From the NCBI GenBank assembly GCA_946800325.1, contig OX326959.1, forward strand, positions 45,755,566 to 45,819,565: 64,000 nucleotides of DNA. Reading direction: 5' to 3'. Position numbers and translations under genes: made by a program. This DNA is from Luzula sylvatica (lineage: Eukaryota; Streptophyta; Magnoliopsida; Poales; Juncaceae). A model generated the notes under the pieces. The model saw nothing but the letters and a program-made list of their open reading frames with translations, made no database searches and had not been told where the DNA came from. Below are positions 48,061 to 58,375 of the stretch, in pieces; within the stretch, counting starts at the first letter, position 1; each line of letters opens with the position of its first letter.

Positions 48061-51000
48061 ATAAATTTGTATGTGTTAGTCTTCAATCCCAGAGTTTTTC
48101 GAGAAAAACATGAAAAATGATGTATTTTGCTCAATTTAGAGAACTATTTTGGTCTTTTTTAGAAAAAAATATAATTGATATTTTTTAAGGTGTTAGACTT
48201 CAGTTTTTCATTTTTTGCAAAATAATGGAAAAATAGAAATTTGTATGTGTTAGTCTTCAATCACGGAATTTTTTGAGAAAAACAGGAAAAATGAAGTATT
48301 TTGCTAATTTTGGAGAACTATTTCGGTCTTTTTTAGACTTCAGTTTTTGATTTTTTGCAAAAAATTGGAAAAATTGAAATTTGTATGTGTTAGTCTTCAA
48401 TCACGGAATTTTTTGAGAAAATCATTAAAAATGAAGTATCTTGCTCATTTTAGAGGACTGTTTTGGTCTTTTTTAGAAAAAATGATAATTGATATTTTTG
48501 AAGCTGTTAGACTTCAGTTTTTGATTTTTTGCAAAAAATAGGAAAAATAGAAATTTGTATGTGTTAGTCTTCAATCCCGGAGTTTTTTGAGAAAAACATG
48601 AAAAATGAGGTATTTTGCTCATTTTAGAGAACTATTTTCGTCTTTTTTAAAAAAATGATAATTGATATTTTTGAAGGTGTTAGACTTCAGTTTTTGATTT
48701 TATGCAAAAAATAGGAAAAATATAAATTTGTATGTGTTAGTCTTCAATCCCAGAGTTTTTCGAGAAAAACATGAAAAATGATGTATTTTGCTCAATTTAG
48801 AGAACTATTTTGGTCTTTTTTAGAAAAAAATATAATTGATATTTTTTAAGGTGTTAGACTTCAGTTTTTGATTTTTTGCAAAAAAATGGAAAAATAGAAA
48901 TTTGTATGTGTTAGTCTTCAATCACGGAATTTTTTGAGAAAAACAGGAAAAATGAAGTATTTCGCTAATTTTGGAGAACTATTTCGGTCTTTTTTAGACT
49001 TCAGTTTTTGATTTTTTGCAAAAAATTGGAAAAATTGAAATTTGTATGTGTTAGTCTTCAATCACGGAATTTTTTGAGAAAATCATGAAAAATGAAGTAT
49101 CTTGCTCATTTTAGAGGACTGTTTTGGTCTTTTTTAGAAAAAATGATAATTGATATTTTTGAAGCTGTTAGACTTCAGTTTTTGATTTTTTGCAAAAAAT
49201 AGGAAAAATAGAAATTTGTATGTGTTAGTCTTCAATCCCGGAGTTTTTTGAGAAAAACATGAAAAATGAGGTATTTTGCTCATTTTAGAGAACTATTTTC
49301 GTCTTTTTTAGAAAAAATGATAATTGATATTTTTTAAGGTGTTAGACTTCAGTTTTTGATTTTTTGCAAAAAATTGGAAAAATTGAAATTTGTATGTGTT
49401 AGTCTTCAATCAAGGAATTTTTTGAGAAAAACATGAAAAATGAAGTATTTTGCTCATTTTAGAGAACTATTTTGGTCTTTTTTAGAAAAAATGATAATTG
49501 ATATTTTTGAAGGTGTTAGACTTTAGTTTTTGATTTTTTGCAAAAAATTGGAAAAATTGAAATTTGTATGTGTTACTCTTCAATCACGGAATGTTTTGAG
49601 AAAAACATGAAAAATGAAGTAGTTTGCTCATTTTAGAGAACTATTTTGGTCTTTTTTAGAAAAAATGATAATTGATATTTTTGAAGGTGTTAGACTTCAG
49701 TTTTTGATTTTATGCAAAAAATAGGAAAAAAATAAATTTGTATGTGTTAGTCTTCAATCCCAGTGTTTTTCGAGAAAAACATGAAAAATGATGTATTTTG
49801 CTCAATTTAGAGAACTATTTTGGTCTTTTTTAGAAAAAAATATAATTGATATTTTTTAAGGTGTTAGACTTCAGTTTTTGATTTTTTGCAAAAAAATGGA
49901 AAAATAGAAATTTGTATGTGTTAGTCTTCAATCACGGAATTTTTTGAGAAAAACAGGAAAAATGAAGTATTTTGCTAATTTTGGAGAACTATTTCGGTCT
50001 TTTTTAGACTTCAGTTTTTGATTTTTTGCAAAAAATTGGAAAAATTGAAATTTGTATGTGTTAGTCTTCAATCACGGAATTTTTTGAGAAAATCATGAAA
50101 AATGAAGTATCTTGCTCATTTTAGAGGACTGTTTTGGTCTTTTTTAGAAAAAATGATAATTGATATTTTTGAAGCTGTTAGACTTCAGTTTTTGATTTTT
50201 TGCAAAAAATAGGAAAAATAGAAATTTGTATGTGTTAGTCTTCAATCCCGGAGTTTTTTGAGAAAAACATGAAAAATGAGGTATTTTGCTCATTTTAGAG
50301 AACTATTTTCGTCTTTTTTAGAAAAAATGATAATTGATATTTTTGAAGGTGTTAGACTTCAGTTTTTGATTTTATGCAAAAAATAGGAAAAATATAAATT
50401 TGTATGTGTTAGTCTTCAATCCCAGAGTTTTTCGAGAAAAACATGAAAAATGATGTATTTTGCTCAATTTAGAGAACTATTTTGGTCTTTTTTAGAAAAA
50501 AATATAATTGATATTTTTTAAGGTGTTAGACTTCAGTTTTTGATTTTTTGCAAAAAAATGGAAAAATAGAAATTTGTATGTGTTGGTCTTCAATCACGGA
50601 ATTTTTTGAGAAAAACAGGAAAAATGAAGTATTTTGCTAATTTTGGAGAACTATTTCGGTCTTTTTTAGACTTCAGTTTTTGATTTTTTGCAAAAAATTG
50701 GAAAAATTGAAATTTGTATGTGTTAGTCTTCAATCACGGAATTTTTTGAGAAAATCATGAAAAATGAAGTATCTTGCTCATTTTAGAGGACTGTTTTGGT
50801 CTTTTTTAGAAAAAATGATAATTGATATTTTTGAAGCTGTTAGACTTCAATTTTTGATTTTTTGCAAAAAATAGGAAAAATAGAAATTTGTATGTGTTAG
50901 TCTTCAATCCCGGAGTTTTTTGAGAAAAACATGAAAAATGAGGTATTTTGCTCATTTTAGAGAACTATTTTCGTCTTTTTTAGAAAAAATGATAATTGAT
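48061..51000 (+). repeat. Alternating 4-monomer (662 bp) and 6-monomer (1010 bp) blocks
   Basis: GATGTATTTTGCTC at 48119, 48780, 49790 and 50452 and AAAATGAGGTA (GAGG at 48607, 49268, 50278, 50940) give spacings of 661, 1010 and 662 bp. These equal 4 x 174 - 34 and 6 x 174 - 34 (661 because one G is missing near 48648). Each block has one 140-bp monomer in a TTTTGGAGAACTATTTCGG background (junctions near 48335, 48996, 50006, 50664). Together the blocks repeat with a period of about 1671 bp. Confidence 0.85.
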
Positions 51001-53400
51001 ATTTTTGAAGGTGTTAGACTTCAGTTTTTGATTTTATGCAAAAAATAGCAAAAATAGAAATTTGTATGTGTTAGTCTTCAATCACGGAATTTTTTGAGAA
51101 AATCATGAAAAATGAAGTATCTTGCTCATTTTAGAGAACTGTTTTGGTCTTTTTTAGAAAAAATGATAATTGATATTTTTTAAGGTGTTAGACTTCAGTT
51201 TTTGATTTTATGCAAAAAATAGCAAAAATAGAAATTTGTATGTGTTAGTCTTCAATCCCGGAGTTTTTTGAGAAAAACTTGAAAAATGAAGTATTTTGCT
51301 CATTTTAGAGAACTATTTTGGTCTTTTTAAGAAAAAATGATAATTGATATTTTTGAAGGTGTTAGACTTCAGTTTTTGATTTTATGCAAAAAATAGGAAA
51401 AATATAAATTTGTATGTGTTAGTCTTCAATCCCGGAGTTTTTTGAGAAAAACATGAAAAATGAAGTATTTTGCTCATTTTAGAGAACTATTTTGGTCTTT
51501 TTTAGAAAAAATGATAATTGATATTTTTGAAGGTGTTAGACTTCAGTTTTTTATTTTATGCAAAAAATAGGAAAAATAGAAATGTTTATGTGTTAGTCTT
51601 CAATCCCGGAGTTTTTCGAGAAAAACATGAAAAATTAAGTATTTTGCTCATTTTAGAGAACTATTTTGGTCTTTTTTAGAAAAAATGATAATTGATATTT
51701 TTGAAGGTGTTAGACTTCAGTTTTTAATTTTTGGCAAAAAATTGGAAAAAATTGAAATTTGTATGTGTTAGTCTTCAATCACGGAATTTTTTGAGAAAAA
51801 CTTGAAAAATGAAGTATTTTGCTCATTTTAGAGAACTATTTTGTTCTTTTTTAGAACAAATGATAATTGATATTTTTGAAGGTGTTAGACTTCAGTTTTT
51901 GATTTTTTGCAAAAAATTGGAAAAATTGAAATTTGTATGTATTAGTCTTAATCCAGGAGTTTTTTGAGAAAAACATGAAAAATGAAGTATTTTGCTCATT
52001 TTAGTGAACTATTTTGGACTTTTTTAGAAAAAATGATAATTGATATTTTTTAAGGTGTTAGACTTCAGTTTTTGATTTTTTGCAAAAAATTGGAAAAATT
52101 GAAATTTGTATGTATTAGTCTTTAATCCCGGAGTTTTTTGAGAAAAACATGAAAAATGAAGTATTTTGCTCATTTCAGTGAACTATTTTGGACTTTTTTA
52201 GTAAAAATGATAATTGATATTTTTTAAGTGTTAGACTTCAGTTTTTGATTTTTTGCAAAAAATTGGAAAAATTGAAATTTGTATGTGTTAGTCTTCAATC
52301 AAGGAATTTTTTGAGAAAAACATGAAAAATGAAGTATTTTGCTCATTTTAGAGAACTATTTTGGTCTTTTTTAGAAAAAAATATAATTGATATTTTTTAA
52401 GGTGTTAGACTTCAGTTTTTGATTTTTTGCAAAAAAATGGAAAAATAGAAATTTGTATGTGTTAGTCTTCAATCACGGAATTTTTTGAGAAAAACATGAA
52501 AAATGAAGTATTTTGCTAATTTTGGAGAACTATTTTGGTCTTTTTTAGACTTCAGTTTTTGATTTTTTGCAAAAAAATGGAAAAATATAAATTTGTATGT
52601 GTTAGTCTTCAATCACGGAATTTTTTGAGAAAAACATGAAAAATGAAGTATTTTGCTCATTTTAGAGAACTATTTTGGTCTTTTTTAGAAAAAAATATAA
52701 TTGATATTTTTTAAGGTGTTAGACTTCAGTTTTTGATTTTTTGCAAAAAAATGGAAAAATAGAAATTTGTATGTGTTAGTCTTCAATCACGTAATTTTTT
52801 GTGAAAAACATGAAAAATGAAGTATTTTGCTAATTTTGGAGAACTATTTTGGTCTTTTTTAGACTTCAGTTTTTGATTTTTTGCAAAAAAATGGAAAAAT
52901 AGAAATTTGTATGTGTTAGTCTTCAATCACGGAATTTTTTGAGAAAAACATGAAAAATGAAGTATTTTGCAAATTTTGGAGAACTATTTTGGTCTTTTTT
53001 AGACTTCAGTTTTTGATTTTTTGCAAAAAATTGGAAAAATTGAAATTTGTATGTGTTACTCTTCAATCACGGAATTTTTTGAGAAAATCATGAAAAATGA
53101 AGTATCTTGCTCATTTTAGAGAACTGTTTTGGTCTTTTTTAGAAAAAATGATAATTGATATTTTTGAAGGTGTTAGACTTCAGTTTTTGATTTTATGCAA
53201 AAAATAGCAAAAATAGAAATTTGTATGTGTTAGTCTTCAATCCCGGAGTTTTTTGAGAAAAACATGAAAAATGAAGTATTTTGCTCATTTTAGAGAACTA
53301 TTTTGGTCTTTTTTAGAAAAAATGATAATTGATATTTTTGAAGGTGTTAGACTTCATTTTTTGATTTTTTGCAAAAAATTGGAAAAATTGAAATTTGTAT
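51001..53400 (+). repeat. Mixed satellite rich in 140-bp monomers
   Basis: Starts with GTATCTTGCTC monomers, then the TTTTTCGAG / GGACTTTTTTAG series, including TTTTTTAAGTGTTAG lacking two Gs near 52225. A cluster follows of three 34-bp-deleted monomers with junctions near 52546, 52858 and 52998, the last two exactly one 140-bp unit apart. No gene. Confidence 0.75.
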
Positions 53401-54759
53401 GAGTTACTCTTCAATCACGGAATTTTTTGAGAAAATCATGAAAAATGAAGTATTTTGCTTATTTTAGAGAACTATTTTGATCTTTTTTAGAAAAAATGAT
53501 AATTGATATTTTTGAAGGTGTTAGACTTCAGTTTTTTATTTTATGCAAAAAATAGGAAAAATAGAAATGTGTATGTGTTAGTCTTCAATCCCGGAGTTTT
53601 TCGAGAAAAACATGAAAAATGAAGTATTTTGCTCATTTTAGAGAACTATTTTGGTCTTTTTTAGAAAAAATGATAATTGATATTTTTGAAGGTGTTAGAC
53701 TTCAGTTTTTAATTTTTTGCAAAAAATTGGAAAAAATTGAAATTTGTATGTGTTAGTCTTCAATCACGGAATTTTTTGAGAAAAACTTGAAAAATGAAGT
53801 ATTTTGCTCATTTTAGAGAACTATTTTGTTCTTTTTTAGAAAAAATGATAATTGATATTTTTGAAGGTGTTAGACTTCAGTTTTTGATTTTTTGCAAAAA
53901 ATTGGAAAAATTGAAATTTGTATGTATTAGTCTTTAATCCCGGAGTTTTTTGAGAAAAACATGAAAAATGAAGTATTTTGCTCATTTTAGTGAACTATTT
54001 TGGACTTTTTTAGAAAAAATGATAATTGATATTTTTTAAGGTGTTAGACTTCAGTTTTTGATTTTTTGCAAAAAATTGGAAAAATTGAAATTTGTATGTG
54101 TTAGTCTTCAATCACGTAATTTTTTGAGAAAAATATGAAAAATGAAGTATTTTGCAAATTTTGGAGAACTATTTTGGTCTTTTTTAGACTTCAGTTTTTG
54201 ATTTTTTGCAAAAAATTGGAAAAATTGAAATTTGTATGTGTTAGTCTTCAATCACGGAATTTTTTGAGAAAATCATGAAAAATGAAGTATCTTGCTCATT
54301 TTGGAGAACTGTTTTGGTCTTTTTAAGAAAAAATGATAATTGATATTTTTGAAGGTGTTAGACTTCAGTTTTTGATTTTATGCAAAAAATAGCAAAAATA
54401 GAAATTTGTATGTGTTAGTCTTCAATCACGGAATTTTTTGAGAAAATCATGAAAAATGAAGTATCTTGCTCATTTTAGAGAACTGTTTTGGTCTTTTTTA
54501 GAAAAAATGATAATTGATATTTTTGAAGGTGTTAGACTTCAGTTTTTGATTTTATGCAAAAAATAGCAAAAATAGAAATTTGTATGTGTTAGTCTTCAAT
54601 CCCGGAGTTTTTTGAGAAAAACATGAAAAATGAAGTATTTTGCTCATTTTAGAGAACTATTTTGGTCTTTTTTAGAAAAAATGATAATTGATATTTTTGA
54701 AGGTGTTAGACTTCATTTTTTGATTTTTTGCAAAAAATTGGAAAAATTGAAATTTGTAT
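53401..54759 (+). repeat. 8-monomer HOR (1359 bp), copy 1, empty site
   Basis: Eight monomers, one short and one with an extra A: 8 x 174 - 34 + 1 = 1359 bp. It begins at GAGTTACTC, a private variant shared with 54760. The site where copy 2 carries the transposon is intact here (GCTTATTTTAGAGAAC, about 53457-53472). The GCAAATTTTGGAG short monomer is at 54154. Confidence 0.88.
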
Positions 54760-54822
54760 GAGTTACTCTTCAATCACGGAATTTTTTGAGAAAATCATGA
54801 AAAATGAAGTATTTTGCTTATT

Positions 54823-54825
54823 TTA
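54823..54825 (+). repeat. Left target-site duplication (TTA)
   Basis: TTA directly before the GGGG end of the element. In uninterrupted monomers the same place reads TTATTTTAGAGAAC with a single TTA. A 3-bp TTA duplication is typical of PIF/Harbinger transposons. Confidence 0.9.
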
Positions 54826-54866
54826 GGGGCTGTTTGGAGGGGGGAATATGGATGTGGAATTGGAAA
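54826..54866 (+). repeat. Left terminal inverted repeat
   Basis: Starts GGGGCTGTTTGG, then a G-rich run, GAATATGGAT and GTGGAATTGG. It pairs imperfectly, with one indel, with the reverse complement of the right end, the outer 12 bases best. Inner boundary approximate. Confidence 0.8.
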
Positions 54867-54997
54867 ACTTTTTCCAGCAAACATGGTATTCCATGTTTGG
54901 CAACCATTCCATAGTGGAATTACATTTTGATGGAATTATCTTTAACCTTTCAAATCCACAAACTCAAATTCCAAAAAAACTTGGAGCTACAAATTCC
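54856..54997. promoter_or_regulatory. Left subterminal GGAATT/AATTCC motif cluster
   Basis: GGAATT at 54856, 54916 and 54932 and its complement AATTCC at 54967 and 54992. Repeated short motifs near the ends of non-autonomous DNA transposons often act as transposase contact sites; that role is inferred here. A matching cluster lies at the right end. Confidence 0.5.
54878..54899. repeat. Subterminal hairpin in the transposon
   Basis: Perfect 9-bp arms CAAACATGG and CCATGTTTG around a 4-base TATT loop. No equivalent was seen at the right end, so it marks element orientation. Function unknown. Confidence 0.75.
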
Positions 54998-55169
54998 GGC
55001 AAACCTTAACACCTCAATTAACATGGTCTTTATTTCCTAACGCATGAATTGTTAATTAATGAAATGTTTAAAGTTTAATTAGTAACTTAGTGTTGATTAT
55101 AGTTAGTGTAAGACGTATATGTAACATGACTAATAAATATTATTATTATATATAATAATTATTATATAC

Positions 55170-55208
<39 letters not shown>

Positions 55209-55221
55209 TATTATTATTATT
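55170..55221. repeat. (AAT)13 / (ATT)5 microsatellite
   Basis: Thirteen AAT units (55170-55208) run directly into five ATT units (55207-55221), so the end can fold as a hairpin. It is the cleanest part of a longer AAT/ATT-rich stretch in the transposon core, probably made by replication slippage. Confidence 0.9.
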
Positions 55222-55616
55222 ATGTAATAATATTTATTATATTGTAATAATATGTTATATGTATAATAACATAAATATTATTAATATATTATGATAATAT
55301 CAAATTAATAGTTATATTATATAATAATTATATTATTATTATTATTTTAATAATTTCATTATATTTATATTATTATAAATATGTTATGATCTTATTTTAT
55401 TATTATAATAATTATATTTATATTATTACAGAATAATTATATAATAGTTATTAAGTATATTAATATAATATTATATATAATTATAATAAATAATATACAT
55501 AATAATTAAATTATGTATATAATTAAATAATATAATATTCTGTTTTATTTATTATATAATTAATTATTAATCAATATAATTAATATTATAACAAAATAAT
55601 TATTTTAATTATAATA

Positions 55617-56110
55617 TATATTAATAGATAAAATATAATATTATAATAACATAGAAGTACATTTCATATTTTTATATTATTATTATATAATTGCTAATAT
55701 TATTATATTAAAATAATAAAATAATTATATGAATTAAAATATATATTATTGGATAAAATATAATATTATAATAATATGAAATTATGTTTAATATTTTTAT
55801 ATTAATAATATAATATATTGTATGCACATCATATAATATTGTTTTATATAATAATGTTATTATTACTTTATATCAAAAAATTAGAATGCCGAGATCCGCT
55901 AAAATTGATATGCATAAATTATTATATAATAATACTATTATTACTTTATAAACATATACTTAATACAATAATTTATAATAATTATTTCACAATAAACAAA
56001 TTATATTATAATCATTATACTCGTATAATTAATATAATATATTATATTATTATTTATATGTTATTACATGGTTAAAATAAATATTATAATAATTACATAA
56101 AGTACATTTA
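55617..56110. repeat. Diverged internal repeats of the transposon core
   Basis: A 23-bp stretch beginning GATAAAATATAATATT occurs at 55627 and 55752 (125 bp apart); in both copies it is followed by similar AT-rich sequence ending in ATATTTTTATATT. A weaker third copy near 56070 keeps the AAGTACATTT seen after the first. A second pair, ATTATTACTTTATA preceded by TATAATAAT, lies at 55847 and 55925 (78 bp apart). The core therefore grew partly by tandem duplication, not only by slippage. No credible coding sequence here. Confidence 0.6.
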
Positions 56111-56265
56111 CTATATATTTAAAAACTATACTTATTATTCTTTTATCAAATTTAATTAAACCTAATTTTTATATTTTCAATAACAAAATCCCAACAAATT
56201 TTAAACAACCAAACAAAGAATTATATTTTCCAGCATCTTATAATTCGGACATCCAAACAAACTGT

Positions 56266-56330
56266 GGAATTATTAATTCCAGAACTTTTTATTCCTCCAC
56301 CTTATAATCCAATTCCACTCTACTAATTCC
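56266..56330. promoter_or_regulatory. Right subterminal GGAATT/AATTCC motif cluster
   Basis: GGAATT at 56266 and AATTCC at 56275, 56311 and 56325, mirroring the left cluster. The 56266-56280 pair forms a small palindrome, GGAATT-ATT-AATTCC. Confidence 0.5.
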
Positions 56331-56347
56331 GCTTGCCAAACGGCCCC
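56306..56347 (-). repeat. Right terminal inverted repeat
   Basis: Read on the minus strand it begins GGGGCCGTTTGG, then CAAGCGGAATTAGTAGA and GTGGAATTGG, matching the left end except at one of the first 12 bases and in a variable stretch. Inner boundary approximate. Confidence 0.8.
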
Positions 56348-56350
56348 TTA
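56348..56350 (+). repeat. Right target-site duplication (TTA)
   Basis: TTA immediately after the CCCC end, then GAGAACTATTTTGATC, the normal downstream half of the interrupted monomer. Confidence 0.9.
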
Positions 56351-57643
56351 GAGAACTATTTTGATCTTTTTTAGAAAAAATGATAATTGATATTTTTGAA
56401 GGTGTTAGACTTCAGTTTTTTATTTTATGCAAAAAATAGGAAAAATAGAAATGTGTATGTGTTAGTCTTCAATCCCGGAGTTTTTCGAGAAAAACATGAA
56501 AAATGAAGTATTTTGCTCATTTTAGAGAACTATTTTGGTCTTTTTTAGAAAAAATGATAATTGATATTTTTGAAGGTGTTAGACTTCAGTTTTTAATTTT
56601 TTGCAAAAAATTGGAAAAAATTGAAATTTGTATGTGTTAGTCTTCAATCACGGAATTTTTTGAGAAAAACTTGAAAAATGAAGTATTTTGCTCATTTTAG
56701 AGAACTATTTTGTTCTTTTTTAGAAAAAATGATAATTGATATTTTTGAAGGTGTTAGACTTCAGTTTTTGATTTTTTGCAAAAAATTGGAAAAATTGAAA
56801 TTTGTATGTATTAGTCTTTAATCCCGGAGTTTTTTGAGAAAAACATGAAAAATGAAGTATTTTGCTCATTTTAGTGAACTATTTTGGACTTTTTTAGAAA
56901 AAATGATAATTGATATTTTTTAAGGTGTTAGACTTCAGTTTTTGATTTTTTGCAAAAAATTGGAAAAATTGAAATTTGTATGTGTTAGTCTTCAATCACG
57001 TAATTTTTTGAGAAAAACATGAAAAATGAAGTATTTTGCAAATTTTGGAGAACTATTTTGGTCTTTTTTAGACTTCAGTTTTTGATTTTTTGCAAAAAAT
57101 TGGAAAAATTGAAATTTGTATGTGTTAGTCTTCAATCACGGAATTTTTTGAGAAAATCATGAAAAATGAAGTATCTTGCTCATTTTGGAGAACTGTTTTG
57201 GTCTTTTTAAGAAAAAATGATAATTGATATTTTTGAAGGTGTTAGACTTCAGTTTTTGATTTTATGCAAAAAATAGCAAAAATAGAAATTTGTATGTGTT
57301 AGTCTTCAATCACGGAATTTTTTGAGAAAATCATGAAAAATGAAGTATCTTGCTCATTTTAGAGAACTGTTTTGGTCTTTTTTAGAAAAAATGATAATTG
57401 ATATTTTTGAAGGTGTTAGACTTCAGTTTTTGATTTTATGCAAAAAATAGCAAAAATAGAAATTTGTATGTGTTAGTCTTCAATCCCGGAGTTTTTTGAG
57501 AAAAACATGAAAAATGAAGTATTTTGCTCATTTTAGAGAACTATTTTGGTCTTTTTTAGAAAAAATGATAATTGATATTTTTGAAGGTGTTAGACTTCAT
57601 TTTTTGATTTTTTGCAAAAAATTGGAAAAATTGAAATTTGTAT

Positions 57644-58375
57644 GTGTTACTCTTCAATCACGGAATTTTTTGAGAAAATCATGAAAAATGAAGTATTTTG
57701 CTTATTTTAGAGAACTATTTTGATCTTTTTTAGAAAAAATGATAATTGATATTTTTGAAGGTGTTAGATTTCAGTTTTTTATTTTATGCAAAAAATAGGA
57801 AAAATAGAAATGTGTATGTGTTAGTCTTCAATCCCGGAGTTTTTCGAGAAAAACATGAAAAATGAAGTATTTTGCTCATTTTAGAGAACTATTTTGGTCT
57901 TTTTTAGAAAAAATGATAATTGATATTTTTGAAGGTGTTAGACTTCAGTTTTTAATTTTTTGCAAAAAATTGGAAAAAATTGAAATTTGTACGTGTTAGT
58001 CTTCAATCACGGAATTTTTTGAGAAAAACTTGAAAAATGAAGTATTTTGCTCATTTTAGAGAACTATTTTGTCCTTTATTAGAAAAAATGATAATTCATA
58101 TTTTTGAAGGTGTTAGACTTCACTTTTTGATTTTTTGCAAAAAATTGGAAAAATTGAAATTTGTATGTATTAGTCTTTAATCCCGGTGTTTTTTGAGAAA
58201 AACATGAAAAATGAAGTATTTTGCTCATTTTAGTGAACTATTTTGGACTTTTTTAGAAAAAATGATAATTGATATTTTTTAAGGTGTTAGACTTCAGTTT
58301 TTGATTTTTTGCAAAAAATTGGAAAAATTGAAATTTGTATGTGTTACTCTTCAATCACGGAATGTTTTGAGAAAA
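57644..58375 (+). repeat. 8-monomer HOR, copy 3, partial, empty site
   Basis: TTGGAAAAAATTG at 57970 is 1359 bp after 56611. The transposon target (CTTATTTTAGAGAAC, about 57701) is uninterrupted. Private changes include GTACGTG, TGTCCTTTATTAG, ATAATTCATA and CCCGGTG. The order changes at the CACGGAATGTTTTGAG box near 58365. Confidence 0.8.

Larger units (their letters stand above)
1..54825. repeat. 174-bp satellite array, left block
   Basis: Continuous head-to-tail tandem array with a 174-bp unit. The GAAAAATGAAGTA box recurs with its AAGTA at 151, 325, 499, 673, 847 and 1021, exactly 174 bp apart. Units are AT-rich with oligo-A and oligo-T tracts, and the few CpGs sit mainly in a CCCGGAG or CACGGAA box. 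All units read in the same orientation; I saw no inversion, unique spacer or gene. Monomers differ at linked positions, and these variants define several higher-order repeats listed separately. The block ends at the TTA copied by a transposon insertion. A centromeric or heterochromatic plant satellite is the likely identity, by inference from unit size and HOR structure; I do not recognise the family. Confidence 0.97.
54826..56347. mobile_element. Non-autonomous PIF/Harbinger (Tourist-like) DNA transposon, 1522 bp
   Basis: The only non-satellite DNA in the window. The ends are GGGGCTGTTTGG and, on the other strand, GGGGCCGTTTGG (11 of 12 match). Similarity reaches inward to a shared GTGGAATTGG about 40 bp from each end. 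It is flanked by a TTA target duplication, and removing the element plus one TTA restores an intact satellite unit. TIR type and 3-bp TTA duplication fit the PIF/Harbinger superfamily and Tourist-like MITEs; hAT (8-bp duplication) and CACTA (CACTA/G ends) do not fit. There is no transposase or DDE/D-like frame, so it must be mobilised in trans. It is long for a MITE because its middle (about 55090-56215) is an AT-rich, trinucleotide-rich expansion. Present in one of three adjacent HOR copies, so younger than their amplification. Confidence 0.9.
54760..57643 (+). repeat. 8-monomer HOR (1359 bp), copy 2, split by transposon
   Basis: Spans 2884 bp, which is 1359 plus the 1522-bp element and a 3-bp target duplication. 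GCAAATTTTGGAG markers (54154, 57038) and TTGGAAAAAATTG markers (53727, 56611) are both 2884 bp apart, so no satellite DNA was lost at the insertion. Confidence 0.88.

Noticed and set aside
55130..55230. Telomere-like or origin-like AT repeat
   Set aside because: The trinucleotide is AAT/ATT, not TTTAGGG-type, and it lies inside the transposon.
55818..56075. 85-codon frame inside the transposon core
   Set aside because: Low-complexity Ile/Leu/Tyr-rich translation of AT-rich DNA; no transposase motif.
54826..56347. hAT or CACTA assignment for the transposon
   Set aside because: Flanks share only TTA, not 8 bp, and the ends are GGGGC, not CACTA/CACTG.
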